From Gracilariopsis chorda (Eukaryota > Rhodophyta > Florideophyceae > Gracilariales > Gracilariaceae): a stretch of 64,000 bases of DNA. The stretch spans positions 496,001-560,000 of the forward strand of contig NBIV01000011.1 in NCBI GenBank assembly GCA_003194525.1. Direction: 5' to 3'. The position numbers were made by a program, and so were the translations under genes. This document shows positions 20,841-31,161 of the stretch, piece after piece. Below the pieces are notes generated by a model. The model searched no databases. It was given only the letters and a program-made list of their open reading frames with translations, and was not told the DNA's origin. The first letter of the stretch is position 1; each line of letters begins with the position of its first letter.

Positions 20841-23800
20841 CTACCTCTGACGAGGGAGGAGGGGCAAGGACAACACGATCACGGGAAATCCGTTCGTGCG
20901 TGTCGCCCATCTCTACCACGACAGTGTCGATGTTAACAGAGATGACCTTGAAGGGTCCATCCACCACAGGCGAAAGTTTCTGACGCTTCTCCCGTTCCGG
21001 GTTGTAGTACTCCTTCCTGATGAAGACGTAGTTATTTGCCCGAATCGGGGGGGTCTTTCCTCGCAAGCGAGCGTCAAAATCGCGCTTGTAAGCGGCTTGG
21101 GCCCGTGCCATAGACTTCCGCGCAGCGGGGACCAGCTTGGAAAGCCATTGCTTCCATTGCTGCCGGTAGATACCCACAGATGGGAAATTGTCCAAGGTAG
21201 CTTGGGGTTCCAGCGCCACAGGCGGGGGTGTTCTAGATAGAACCAACTCGAATGGCGAAACTCCGGTAGTCCGGTGTACCTGCGTATTTTACGCGAAGGT
21301 TAACGCATCAGCGTAGAGATCCCAATTCTTTGGGTGGTCTGCGACGTAGGAACGTAACACCGCGAGTAACGTCCGGTTAAACCGTTCAACTTGCCCATTA
21401 CACTGGGGGTGGTAGGTAGTCGTGAACAAGTTCTTGACATCCAGGATGCAACAAACATCCTGGAAGAACTTGCTCACGAACTGCTTCCCGTTGTCGGAGA
21501 GCACCTCCACAGGGGGACCCTAGACAAAAATCCAGTGTGTCACCAGAGCCTGGGCCACCGTGAGAGCGGTTATCCTCCGAAGAGGGACAGTCCGTACCAG
21601 CTTAGAAAAGCGGTCGGTGATGACAAGTAGAAACTCGTTTCCACGTTTTGTGGTGAGTAGTGGTCCGAGAAGATCAATTGCGATAAACTCGAGTGGCGCC
21701 CTTGCGGGGAATAGTTTCATCTTCTTCGCATTTTTGCAGAGTTTGACGCGATTCTTCGCGCATTCGCTACAAAACAGCACAGTTGCATAGCAATCCACCG
21801 CCATTGCGGGCCAATAGAAATCCCTTCGCAGGGTTAGGTAGAGTTTCCTCCCACCTGGGTGACCTCCAATGGGGGCGTAGTGTGATAGATGTAACACCCG
21901 CGATTGCAGGGAATGTGGTACCACAATCTGTGGGCGGGCTTCGACCTTCCTCACGAGGTAGCCTTTGTCGTTTACCCCGAAAGGGAGATCTTCACCACCG
22001 TTGATACGGGCACGAATTTTCGTACAGAATGGGTCGCTGAATTGTTCTCGGATCATTTCTTCCGGTGATACCGGTACAAAGTTTCCCGGTAACGGGTTCT
22101 CAGATTTATCTCGCGATGCGAGTAGTTCGTCAATATCAGCATCCTCGTCCCAGTTTTCTGGCCTAGCCTCGACGGCATATTCCGGATCATCCGGGTCTAT
22201 AGCCATGAAACATGGGACTTCATCATCCTCCGTTGGGAGTGCTTCCCCACTTGTGGGTAACCGCGACAAAGCGTCGGCCTGGGTGTTCTGCGCACCCTTT
22301 TTATAAATGACTTGAAAGTCATATTCCGCGAGGCGGAGTCTCCAGCGCATGAGGCGTCCCGACGGGTCGGAGATATTCATCAACCACCTCAATGAGGAAT
22401 GATCCGTGTACACGGTGAAGTGAATTCCCATAAGGTAGGGGCGCAGAGTGGTCATCGCCCATACGACGGCGAGGCACTCTTTCTCCGATACGGAGTAGTT
22501 CCGCTCATGAACATTGAAGCGAGCGCGACCAATAACCAATTGGATGTCGTTCCCCCTCGGGGTGGTTTGAAAAAGAGCACACCCGACTTGGTAGTCGCTC
22601 GACTCCGTATCTACGGAGTATGGCAACCCAAGTTTTGGGAGATGTAGGATTGGTGCTGATGTGACAGCCTCCTTTAAGGAGTTGAAGGCTTCCGATTGCT
22701 CGGGCGTAAATGTTCCCAGTTTTGGGTGGTTCCCCTTTCGCAACAACGCGTTCAGGGGCGCCGCAGTATCCGAAAAATTCGGGATAAACCGTCGATAGAC
22801 GTTGACCAGCCCCAGAAAGGAGCGCAGTTCCGTTTGAGTACGGGGTTCTTTCGCCTCAACGAGGGATTGGACTCGAACTTTCTCGATCGCTAACCGTCCA
22901 GGACGGATAATGTGACCCAGATACTTCACAGTATCTGTGAAAACTCGCATTTCCTCAACTTGAGGGTAATTCCCGCATCGCGGAGTACGGTCAGCACGTC
23001 TCGGACGTGAGTGACATGGTCGTCCAACGAGTTGGAGAAGATGATAATATCATCAAGGTAGACCAGACAGCTCCGCCACTTAAAGCGGTTGAGTAGAATA
23101 TCTACTGCACGCTGAAAGGTGGCGGGGGCATTGGTTAACCCAAATGGCATCCGCTTGAAGCGGTACGTTCCTGCATGGCAGGTGAATGCGGTTTTGTCGC
23201 GATCCTCCTGTCTGACAGGTACTTGCCAATATCCCCAATTGGCATCAAGGGCCGTGAACACGGTGGCGTCTCCAGGGATTCAATGCACTCATCCATACGA
23301 GGGATGGGGTACGTGTCCCTAACAGTCACGGCATTGAGCCGGCGGTAGTCGACACAGAACCTCCAGGTTCCGTCGGCCTTTAAAGCCAGTACAACTGGGG
23401 ATGCCCAGGGTGATTGAGCGGGCTCAATCACACCTGCGCGGAGGATCTTGTCCGCTTGGGACTGCTCCTCTTCCCGAGCTTTCGGACCTGCCCTGTAAGG
23501 GGGTTGTGCAACTGGTCGCGCACCGGGGATTAAATCGATCCGGTGTTCCGTTGCATTAATCTCGCCAAGCGAGCCATCCCACATTGTGGTGAATTCCCGT
23601 AACATAGTACGGAGTTTGTCGCGGTGCGATTCTGGCACGTGGCTGAAGTCCAGCGCTTCAAGTGCTTTTTCCGGATCAATCCGGTCGTTGCTCGATGGAG
23701 CATTGTCCTGTGGAACAGGTGTGGTTCGCAATTCCGAGTTACTCGGTATGTTCGACGCTGAAGTAGCGGTTTCCTCCCCCTCCTTAGACTTGACGTCTTC

Positions 23801-23998
23801 GGACGGCGGGGCGAACTCCTCGGAAGAGGTGGTAACTCCGAGTACATCGGCGGCTGTCATCTTTGTTGGCAGCATTCCCATAGGATGGGGGGTTACACTC
23901 CCAATTACTTGGTGTTTGACCAGATACTGGGGGTGTTTGCCAAGGTTGGCAACCAATATCCGGAAATGGAACATCCGGGGAAATGGAGACAATTCCAT
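20841..23998 (-). pseudogene. Chromovirus RT-RNase H-integrase
   Basis: RT begins near 23400 (R-F-C-V-D-Y-R-R-L-N; Y-P-I-P-R-M-D) and continues with L-D-A-N-W-G-Y-W-Q-V, F-G-L-T-N-A-P-A-T-F-Q and the catalytic Y-L-D-D-I-I-I-F near 23060. RNase H of the vestigial Gypsy kind shows Y-S-V-S-E-K-E-C-L-A and T-D-H-S-S-L-R-W. The integrase H-H-C-C finger (H-Y-A-P-I-G-G-H ... C-S-E-C) is near 21800, and the core has S-D-N-G-K-Q-F and C-N-G-Q-V-E-R-F-N. Frame changes lie near 23250 and 22940. In-frame stops lie at about 21517 (TAG) and 21288 (TAA), each where the family normally has tyrosine. The family is certain; the copy is not autonomous. Confidence 0.9.
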
Positions 23999-24545
23999 TA
24001 GCCAGCGCCAGCTGGGATTTCTCGTACAACGAGGCGAGGGGTTGTATAACCCGAAGACCGTGTTGACGGGAATTTACCTGCACCCAGACTTGGGACTCAG
24101 CCGGTATAGAAACCGAGGCAGCGACGCGGAGCTTGGTGGACTCGCGGGACGCGGGCGGTGGTTCCTGCGCAGCAGGGAGCGGAACTTGTTTCCGAGAGGA
24201 CCGCTTTAGCGGGCGGCGAACAATCGGAACCGACGATCCGTCGTCAAGTTCTACACGCCTGAGGCGGGGCCTGATTGCGTCGACAAATCTGTCGCAGTAA
24301 TCACATCCCAGTATGACTGGTGCTGCCAATGAACGGCAAACGATGAAGTCCAACTTCACCACAGAGGTACCAAGTCTCACGACGAGGTCCACTGTGCCCA
24401 CCGTTTGTAACGGATTGTTGTTCGCATCCGAAATGTCGGGGACCGCGTCAGAGCGGATACGCGACCGCACAAGCGGGGGTAACAATGATTCCACAACAAA
24501 GTTGGGGCCTGCACCTGTATCCAGGACGGTGAGAAACCTCACCAT
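23784..24545 (-). CDS. Chromovirus aspartic protease region
   Basis: The retropepsin motif V-L-D-T-G-A-G-P-N-F lies near the start of this 253-codon frame, followed by V-I-L-G-C-D-Y-C-D, equivalent to the I-L-G-x-D block of Gypsy proteases. The protease would cut the gag-pol precursor within virus-like particles. The frame runs on past the domain into shifted sequence. Upstream, 25116-24793 is linker between gag and protease with dense palindromes such as CCGCCttcGGCGG and CCCGttgaCGGG. Confidence 0.8.
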   Translation of the reverse strand: MVRFLTVLDTGAGPNFVVESLLPPLVRSRIRSDAVPDISDANNNPLQTVGTVDLVVRLGTSVVKLDFIVCRSLAAPVILGCDYCDRFVDAIRPRLRRVELDDGSSVPIVRRPLKRSSRKQVPLPAAQEPPPASRESTKLRVAASVSIPAESQVWVQVNSRQHGLRVIQPLASLYEKSQLALANGIVSISPDVPFPDIGCQPWQTPPVSGQTPSNWECNPPSYGNAANKDDSRRCTRSYHLFRGVRPAVRRRQV

Positions 24546-25293
24546 AAACTGGGGTCAAGGCCAAGGTCGGCATAGACCTTATAATTGCGCTTGGCCAAGA
24601 CCAAGACTCTACCGGGAATCCGGGGATTTTTACTCCGTATCCACGGGCGACGCAACACACCGAGGTGCGCAGAGTCCGCGTCAGCGGTGTCTTTCCTCGA
24701 GAGGACTTTCACCGGGGAGCGAGGCGAGGACGCCTCGGGCGCCAACAGCCTCGTTCTTGAGGACGCCTCTCCCAAAGGGGAGACTCCCTCAGTTAGTTTT
24801 CCGCCTTCGGCGGTGGGTTGGTTTCCTCGACAACGAGTGCTTCATCCCGTTGACGGGGGTTTCTATCCGCATAAGCGGGGGTTGCAACGGATGGTTGCGT
24901 GATCTCCCGAATCGGGGTGTATGAAGCTTGCCGCGCACGCGGGGTCTGTGGTAGGGCGTGGGAAAAGTCCGTTTTAGCACGGAGGTAGGAAGCCGTCGGG
25001 ACGGAACGTTTCTCCTCTGGAGTGAGGGCCTCATAATTTGCCACCACCTTGGCCATATCCTTCAGTGAACAAATACACTGAGGGAGGTATGGCCATGGGC
25101 ATAGCACAGGTGGCAAATGAGAGCCAGCACCGCGACACGCGGATTATTATTCCGAGTATCGGAGAAGCGAACCGCAGGGCGGGTGTCAGTCCATCCAGGC
25201 CGTTGATAACGGGATTGACCGTTTGAAAACGGGAGTCGTTGGGGTTGAACCCGACTGTTACCACCGTATAAAACGGGGTCTTCCGTTCCCGTA

Positions 25294-26573
25294 TCATGGG
25301 TCATCTCCGTCGTTGACGCAAATCACTGGTGGGTATCGACACACCATCCCCTGCACTAAATGCACGGTATCAAATCCCTGTCCAGGGTTCCCATCCGCGG
25401 TGAGCGGGAGAGAGGAAGCTTCGCTTTCCAGCAACAACGCCTTGGCGGATTTAGACCGATTGTTCGGAGTTCTTGCACGAAGTGCATCCCCTTCCGCTCG
25501 AGCGTGTTGGACCAGCTCGAGGTAGGTGATCCTCCGCTTGTCCTCCCGATAACGGGTAACTAAACTCCGGATTGCCGGGTCAAGACCATCAATGAACATG
25601 GTACTGCGCTCCCCAGCGGGGTATACGTTACCACATCTGTGGAAAGCCTTGTTAAGGCGCACCGAGTAATCGGTCTCGGTCTCTCCAGCACGCTGGCGTG
25701 TATCTCGCAAAGCGAGGATAGCCTGCTGAATAGCGGTGTTGGTGGCGTAGGAGCGCAGAAGATACTGCACAGCCTCCGGCCAGCAAGTAACTCCTCCCTC
25801 GGAGGCGCGAGAAGATCCTCTGACAGAGGTGTATTGGTCCTCCGCCACTCCCCGTAAGAAATACGGTAAAGCCAAATAGGCTTGTCCCTCATTCATACCG
25901 AGGATATCGGCCTCCGCTACAAAGCGGGATAGGAAATCCAGTACTAGGACTGGGTCCTCTCCAGTAAAATACTGGTTGCGGAGCGAGAGCTGCATTCGCT
26001 TAATGCATTCTCGCACCTTTCCCGTACCACGGGGCGTACGTCCAAGTGACGAGTCTTCGAGCCGGTAGTACCGGTATGATAAAAGCTTCCGGTAATCCGG
26101 GTTTGTCGGTTTCAATTCCCGGAGACCGGGGTGTCTTCTCCCCTTCTGGCGGGTTCGGACCACACCTTCAGTGGCCGATGACCGCTTCGAGCGGGAGGAG
26201 TAGCCTCGCTTCTCGTCCTCCGAGTCGGAGTCCGAGGAGCTCGAGCTAACCGAATGGTTTCGGGATGAGTCCGACGATGTCGAAGAATCGGAGTCCGAAT
26301 ATTTCGGTGGTGTTTCCGTCGATGACGGCGTTTCTTCTTCCCAGCAAGCTGGTCGTTGTGCGATGCCTCGTTTACCGGATCATCCGGGGATGGTTTGTCC
26401 ATGAGGACGAACTGCTCCAGCGTCTCCAGGCGGGCACCAATCCGATCAAATCGGGCTTCAACTCCTTCGATGAAGGTGGCGGGTTGTCCCAAACTCTCCA
26501 ACACGGAGTTGACGTCAGACCGTAAAATACGGAGTTCCTCGGCGACCTCCTTTACGGGGGTTGCCGAGACCAC
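25294..26573 (-). pseudogene. Chromovirus gag
   Basis: The upstream part (26573-26112) is a coiled-coil-like acidic and leucine segment with a basic K-K-K-R-R-H-R-R-K patch. The downstream frame (26163-25294) holds the gag domain: F-T-G-E-D-P-V-L-V-L-D-F-L, then E-G-Q-A-Y-L-A-L-P, then E-T-E-T-D-Y-S-V-R-L. No CCHC zinc knuckle is visible, unlike many chromoviruses. The two parts are in different frames and overlap by about 50 bp, implying a frame change near 26140. Confidence 0.75.
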
Positions 26574-27041
26574 CTCTTGGAGGGATTTTAGTTCCCCTAC
26601 AAGGGTGTCATGGGCGGTCCACAGAGCGCGGACCTGGGATTCCAGGGAAGTCCCCTGGGGGTGTTATCGCCCGTTCCACGGGGGCTTGAAGCCGCGACAG
26701 CGGGAGCAGGCCGGGGTGCCTGGGGCACTGCGGCAACAGCCGGAGTCGATGCTGCATTCCCCTGCGGGGTGATAACGAGGGCAAAAGGAGGTTCCGGGGT
26801 TCCCGGTCGGGGGTATCATTCCGCGATGAAGCGGCGCCAGCACGGCTGGAACTTGTCCGTATGGGATACGGGGTACGAACCGAACTTCGGAAGTGTCCGC
26901 GTTGTCGCGGGAGCGACTACGCGTAACCACTGGCTCCGCGTCGGAGGGATTTCTCGACATGAGAAATTACCGTTACGACGGGAAACGATCACGGAACTTC
27001 CGGTATATAAAAAAAAACCTCGTAAGAGGGAAAACAAAAAC

Positions 27042-27062
27042 CGATTCTAGGTCGGGAGACCA
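27042..27062 (-). promoter_or_regulatory. Primer binding site of the chromovirus
   Basis: On the minus strand TGGTCTCCCGACCTAGAATC begins three bases after the 5' LTR. Its complement reads as a tRNA 3' end: T-loop remnant CGATTC, T-stem and acceptor strands, discriminator A and CCA. The tRNA identity cannot be named without the host tRNA set. Confidence 0.75.
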
Positions 27063-27065
27063 CTT

Positions 27066-27891
27066 TGTGGTGCAATGCCCCAAAGGGGAAAAACACCGAA
27101 AGACGTTCGGGATCTTCCTCTCACGAGGTGAGCCCAGTTGGGTAGAGCCCTCCCAGAGGTGTCACGGCGAAGCCGGTTTGTAAGACCAGGGACACCTGTC
27201 GCGACTTGCGCAGGGAGGTGAAGGCGAAGAATCGGTATCCGCGTGAGCGGGATGTGGTCCTCGTAGAGGTATGTTTCCACGTAAGTGGGGGTGTGTGAGC
27301 GGATGCGCACACGAGGGCCGCGGATAGCGGGAGGTGCTACCCTAAAAAGGGGAAAAAGGAAGGGCGAAGAGGAGGAAGAGAGGACGATGTGAGTCGCGAG
27401 AGCGACGAGCAGATACGGCAATGCCGGTGGACAGGACTCCCTATACAGGGCGAAACACCAATATGAATGGAACAATTATACTCCCAGTGATGGGTTTCTT
27501 TAGATGTGCAAGGGGGTTAGATGTCCCGTGGTTTACGGCGTTTCCCTCCAAGGAGGAGTAGAGTACGCGCGCAAGCGGCAACAACTAGAGCCAATTCCCC
27601 AGGTTGGGGTCCCTTGTTGGGGAAGGTTTACTGGTGCGACGGCAGTGCGCCGTCGCACTAAGTACTAGCTTCCCAGAAATGGGTGTGAAAATAATAAATA
27701 ATATTAACTAAAATACTCCACATTTCGTGGCAACATCCACTACTGTGGCCAACCGCCAATTGACCCAAAACCGTGTCCCACGTGTCCATATCCACCATAG
27801 TGGGGCGTAGTTCATATACACACTACACAACCGATAATATCGGGAAAGCGTTCAAGTACCAAGAATCCCTCCTTGAGGGCGTTGCACTACA
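27066..27891 (-). repeat. 5' LTR of the chromovirus
   Basis: Plus-strand ends are TGTGGTGCAATGCCCC and GGGCGTTGCACTACA. From 27078 to 27450 at least thirteen perfect palindromes with arms of 4-5 bp follow one another without overlap, among them CCTCtcacGAGG, CGGCgaaGCCG, CCGCgtgaGCGG, CCACgtaaGTGG, GTCGCgagaGCGAC and CCCTatacAGGG. Confidence 0.93.
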
Positions 27892-28143
27892 AGGATAATG
27901 TCCGGAGGTCAGAGCGCCTCGGCAGCCATATAGGTTGGCTCGAGTGCCGCCGATCTCTGAAGTGTAAATACAAGCATCCTCACCGTCTTCTTGCCGCCAT
28001 ATGCAGCCAGTAGGACTCCAAAGACCTCCAAGCAATCGCTACCATTCTCACGACCTGTAGGGACTTGAGATAGCGCCCGCCCATTGCGCCTCGCTGCCAG
28101 TTGGTACCCGCGTCCCTAATAGACGCAGTGGATTGTCACCCCA
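27892..28143. other. Spacer between two chromoviruses
   Basis: No open frame with a recognisable domain. It may be decayed upstream sequence of the following Gypsy remnant. Confidence 0.35.
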
Positions 28144-30952
28144 GTGGTTGGCTCTCTGCCACTACTAACCCCTAGTAGACTACTACCACAGTTTGCCAAA
28201 GGACGTAGTATTCTACTACAAAGTGGGAAAATCCGTCGAAGCAAATCTGCATACGGCTCTCCGCTGTTCTTTGTGAAGGAACCGGGACGACCATTGCGAG
28301 TTGTTGTAGATTATCGAGCATTGAATTGCATCACAAATCGAAACAACTCACCAATTCCTCGTTGCGATGAAATGTTTGATCGATGCTAGATTCTTTTCCA
28401 AGCTGGATCTCAAAACAGGTTTCTATCAAGTACGTATATGCCCTGAGGATATCGAGAAGACAGCCTTCAACATAAAGCAAGCACGGCCAGTTCGAGTATC
28501 TGGTGATGCCCATGGGTTTATGTAACGCGCCTACTACCTTTCAAACACTGATGAACCGTGTTATGCATGAATACATTAAGGTTTTTCTTGCACTCTACGT
28601 AGACGATCTGCTTATCTATAGTAGAACCAAGGAGGACCACTTGACGCATATCAAACTAGTGCTTAAACGCCTGCGTGATCACAAGCTTTATGTATCTCCG
28701 AATAAATGTGAGTTTATGGCAACCGAGACAGAATTCCTGGGGCTTGTAGTCGGACGGAATGCGTGGCGTGTCAACCCATCCAAAGTGAAAGTTGTGAAGA
28801 ATTGGCCCGCTCCCCAATCTCTCACGGAATTGCGCAGCTTTGTTGGACTTGTTCTGTTTTTCCGCAGATTTATGAAGGACTTTTCAAGCCGGGCAGCTCC
28901 GCTCTTTGGCCTCACAAAGAAGCATAAAGGAATCAAGAATTGGAATGAGAGCTGTGACGTGGCATTCGCGGACTTGAAACATGCTTTAACCACGGCACTA
29001 ATACTCAGACCTCCCGACTGGTCAAAGGCATTCCGGGTTCATATTGATGCTTCACAGATTGCTGTTGGGTCCACCCTCTCTCAGTTAGATAACAATAACT
29101 ACGACAGAGTGATCGCATATATGTCTAAGAAGCTAAAACCGGCAGAATGCAACTATACAACGAACGAAAGAGAATTGCTTGGACTTATTACCGCATTGCA
29201 GCGGCTTTGTTGCTACATAGAGAGCTCTACATACGACCTATTTCCCGATAATCAGGTGGTGAAGAACTTCCTTACGAAGAAGACAGTGAATCGCCGTGAA
29301 GCACGGTGGCTGGAGTTGTTAGCCTCCTACAATATTCGGGAGGTATCTCTCAAACCAGGAAGGATTCATGTACTGGGGGATGCACTTTCTTGTATTCACC
29401 CGATATCTGTTGCAAATATGGAGATGGATGCTTTTCAAATTGATGAAGTTTAAAATTTTGTGGGGAAGTACGCTGACGACCAGCTCTTTGGGCCTATCAT
29501 GTCTGCGCTACAGGGTAGCTTACCGAGTACTCCGAAGGAACGGAAGAAGATCGAGATATTAATACCCCAGATCCGGCGTATTGGTTGGAAGCTGCTTTAC
29601 AAGAACAAGCTTTGCATCCCAAGAAAAGCTAGAAGAAATGTTCTAGAACTGGCGCATGATTCAAAAACTGCAGATCACTTCGATTTCAGCAAGACACTTT
29701 CCGGTGTCGTCGGATTTCACTGGAAACACAAGAATCGTGATGCCCAGAAGTATTGTGAAGGATTTCAGATCTGTCAGCCACAGAAAGATCATCACGGTCA
29801 AGCCCTCAATGGCCTTACGCCTTTACCAGTTCCTACACGCCCATGGGTCTACTTTCAACATATTTTATTGTGGACTTACGAAAGACAGAAAGGGGCTACG
29901 ACTGCATTTCAACATGGGTAGACCGTCTTTCTAGACGAGTCCATTTTATACCCTCGCATAAGATCGACGATGCACTCGCTGTTGCTAGAGCTTTTTTTAA
30001 CAACATCTTTACCCATCACGGTTTCTCCGATGCTGTGATCTCTGACCGCGACTCTCGCTTTACTTCATTATTCTGGAAGAATCTCATGACGCTTTGTGGA
30101 ATCGATCTACGAATGTCTTCGTCACGGCATCCGAAAACGGATGGAGCATCAGAAGAAATGAACCGTATGGACGAAAACTACATCCGGTACTTTCTTTCTT
30201 TCCAACAAGATGATTAGGACTTGCTACTCCCTACCGCTGAGTTTTCTTACAACTCAGCAAAGTCAGATGACCTTGGAATGTCACCATTTGAAGTGGATCT
30301 GGGCTGGAATCCTAAGACCTCTCTTGAATTTATCCTTTCCTCTACACCCTTGGCTCTCGAAGCAGTTGAACAAGTCAAGAAAAGGCTTAGTTCTCTCCTT
30401 TAATACGCACAATACGCCCAAGTTCTCGCCAACGCCAAGCAAAGCGCAGAATCCTCGATGCATTTAACCGTCCCGTCTTATAAGGTGTGTGAACAGGTAT
30501 TTATATCTTGCAAGCTATTTCGAGATGCTTATAGCAAGGCATAGCCAAAAGAGAAGTTCTCAGCACGGATAATTGGACCATTTACTATTTCAAAGATTGT
30601 AGGAAAGAACGCAGTTCGTTTGAAGCTCGCTAGCCATATCAGAATCCATCCAGTAGTACATGTATCATTTAAAAAGCCTTATGTTACTCAACCGGACGGA
30701 ATACGACAACCTATGAGGAAGGCTGCGATGCCAGTTGAAGTTACCAGGAAGTGTCCACTCTACTTGGTACACCGAATATTACCGCACCGAAGACGGGATC
30801 GTGGTTATGAATGGTTAACCCTGCTGCGAGGAACACCAACTCATGACGCGGGGTGGCAACCTACTAGGGATTTTTTCAACGCGGATGGCACATTAAAAAA
30901 AGCTTTTCATGACTATATTACTACGCACAATGTTTTACCACATCTGCATTGA
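28144..30952 (+). pseudogene. Second chromovirus remnant (RT-RH-INT-chromodomain)
   Basis: RT starts with S-A-Y-G-S-P-L-F-F-V-K and V-V-D-Y-R-A-L-N and shows M-G-L-C-N-A-P-T-T-F-Q, then A-L-Y-V-D-D-L-L-I. RNase H follows (T-N-E-R-E-L-L-G-L) up to about 29450. The integrase core is at 29843-30217 (I-S-D-R-D-S-R-F; H-P-K-T-D-G). A chromodomain-like end lies at 30760-30930 (Y-L-V-H-R-I-L, Y-E-W-L-T-L-L-R-G). No gag or protease is recognisable upstream, and frames change at about 28388, 29455, 29840, 30210 and 30470. This is an old, 5'-truncated copy of a different lineage from the element at 17992-27891, and it lacks that element's palindrome density. Confidence 0.85.
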
Positions 30953-31161
30953 CCCTGCACATGCACATTGCAATTGACGAGGACTTCAATAAGGGGAAGG
31001 TTGCAATAGTGCAACAACAATTCTTACAAAGCACTCCGCTTTGAGTACGATCTGACAGCGCGTGGAGTGAGTGACGACGAAGTACGCAATTGCACATCAG
31101 AAAGAGGGTTTCTGATATTATTGGTGAACTCTCCTACACGGAACCTTCCAGGAAAAGCCGT
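30953..31161. other. Short spacer
   Basis: Likely the tail of the chromovirus remnant. Nothing recognisable. Confidence 0.4.

Larger units (their letters stand above)
17992..27891 (-). mobile_element. Complete-length chromovirus (Gypsy with chromodomain)
   Basis: Two direct LTRs of 825 and 826 bp flank a 8.25-kb internal region read on the minus strand. A tRNA-like primer binding site is at 27042-27062 and a G-rich polypurine tract at 18817-18830. The order gag, protease, RT, RNase H, integrase, linker, chromodomain is that of chromoviruses. The two LTRs differ at few positions, so insertion is fairly recent, yet several frame changes and two in-frame stops break the coding region. The flanks GCTTG and AGGAT do not form a target duplication. 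Small palindromes recur every 20-35 bp throughout, in LTRs and coding sequence alike. Confidence 0.92.
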
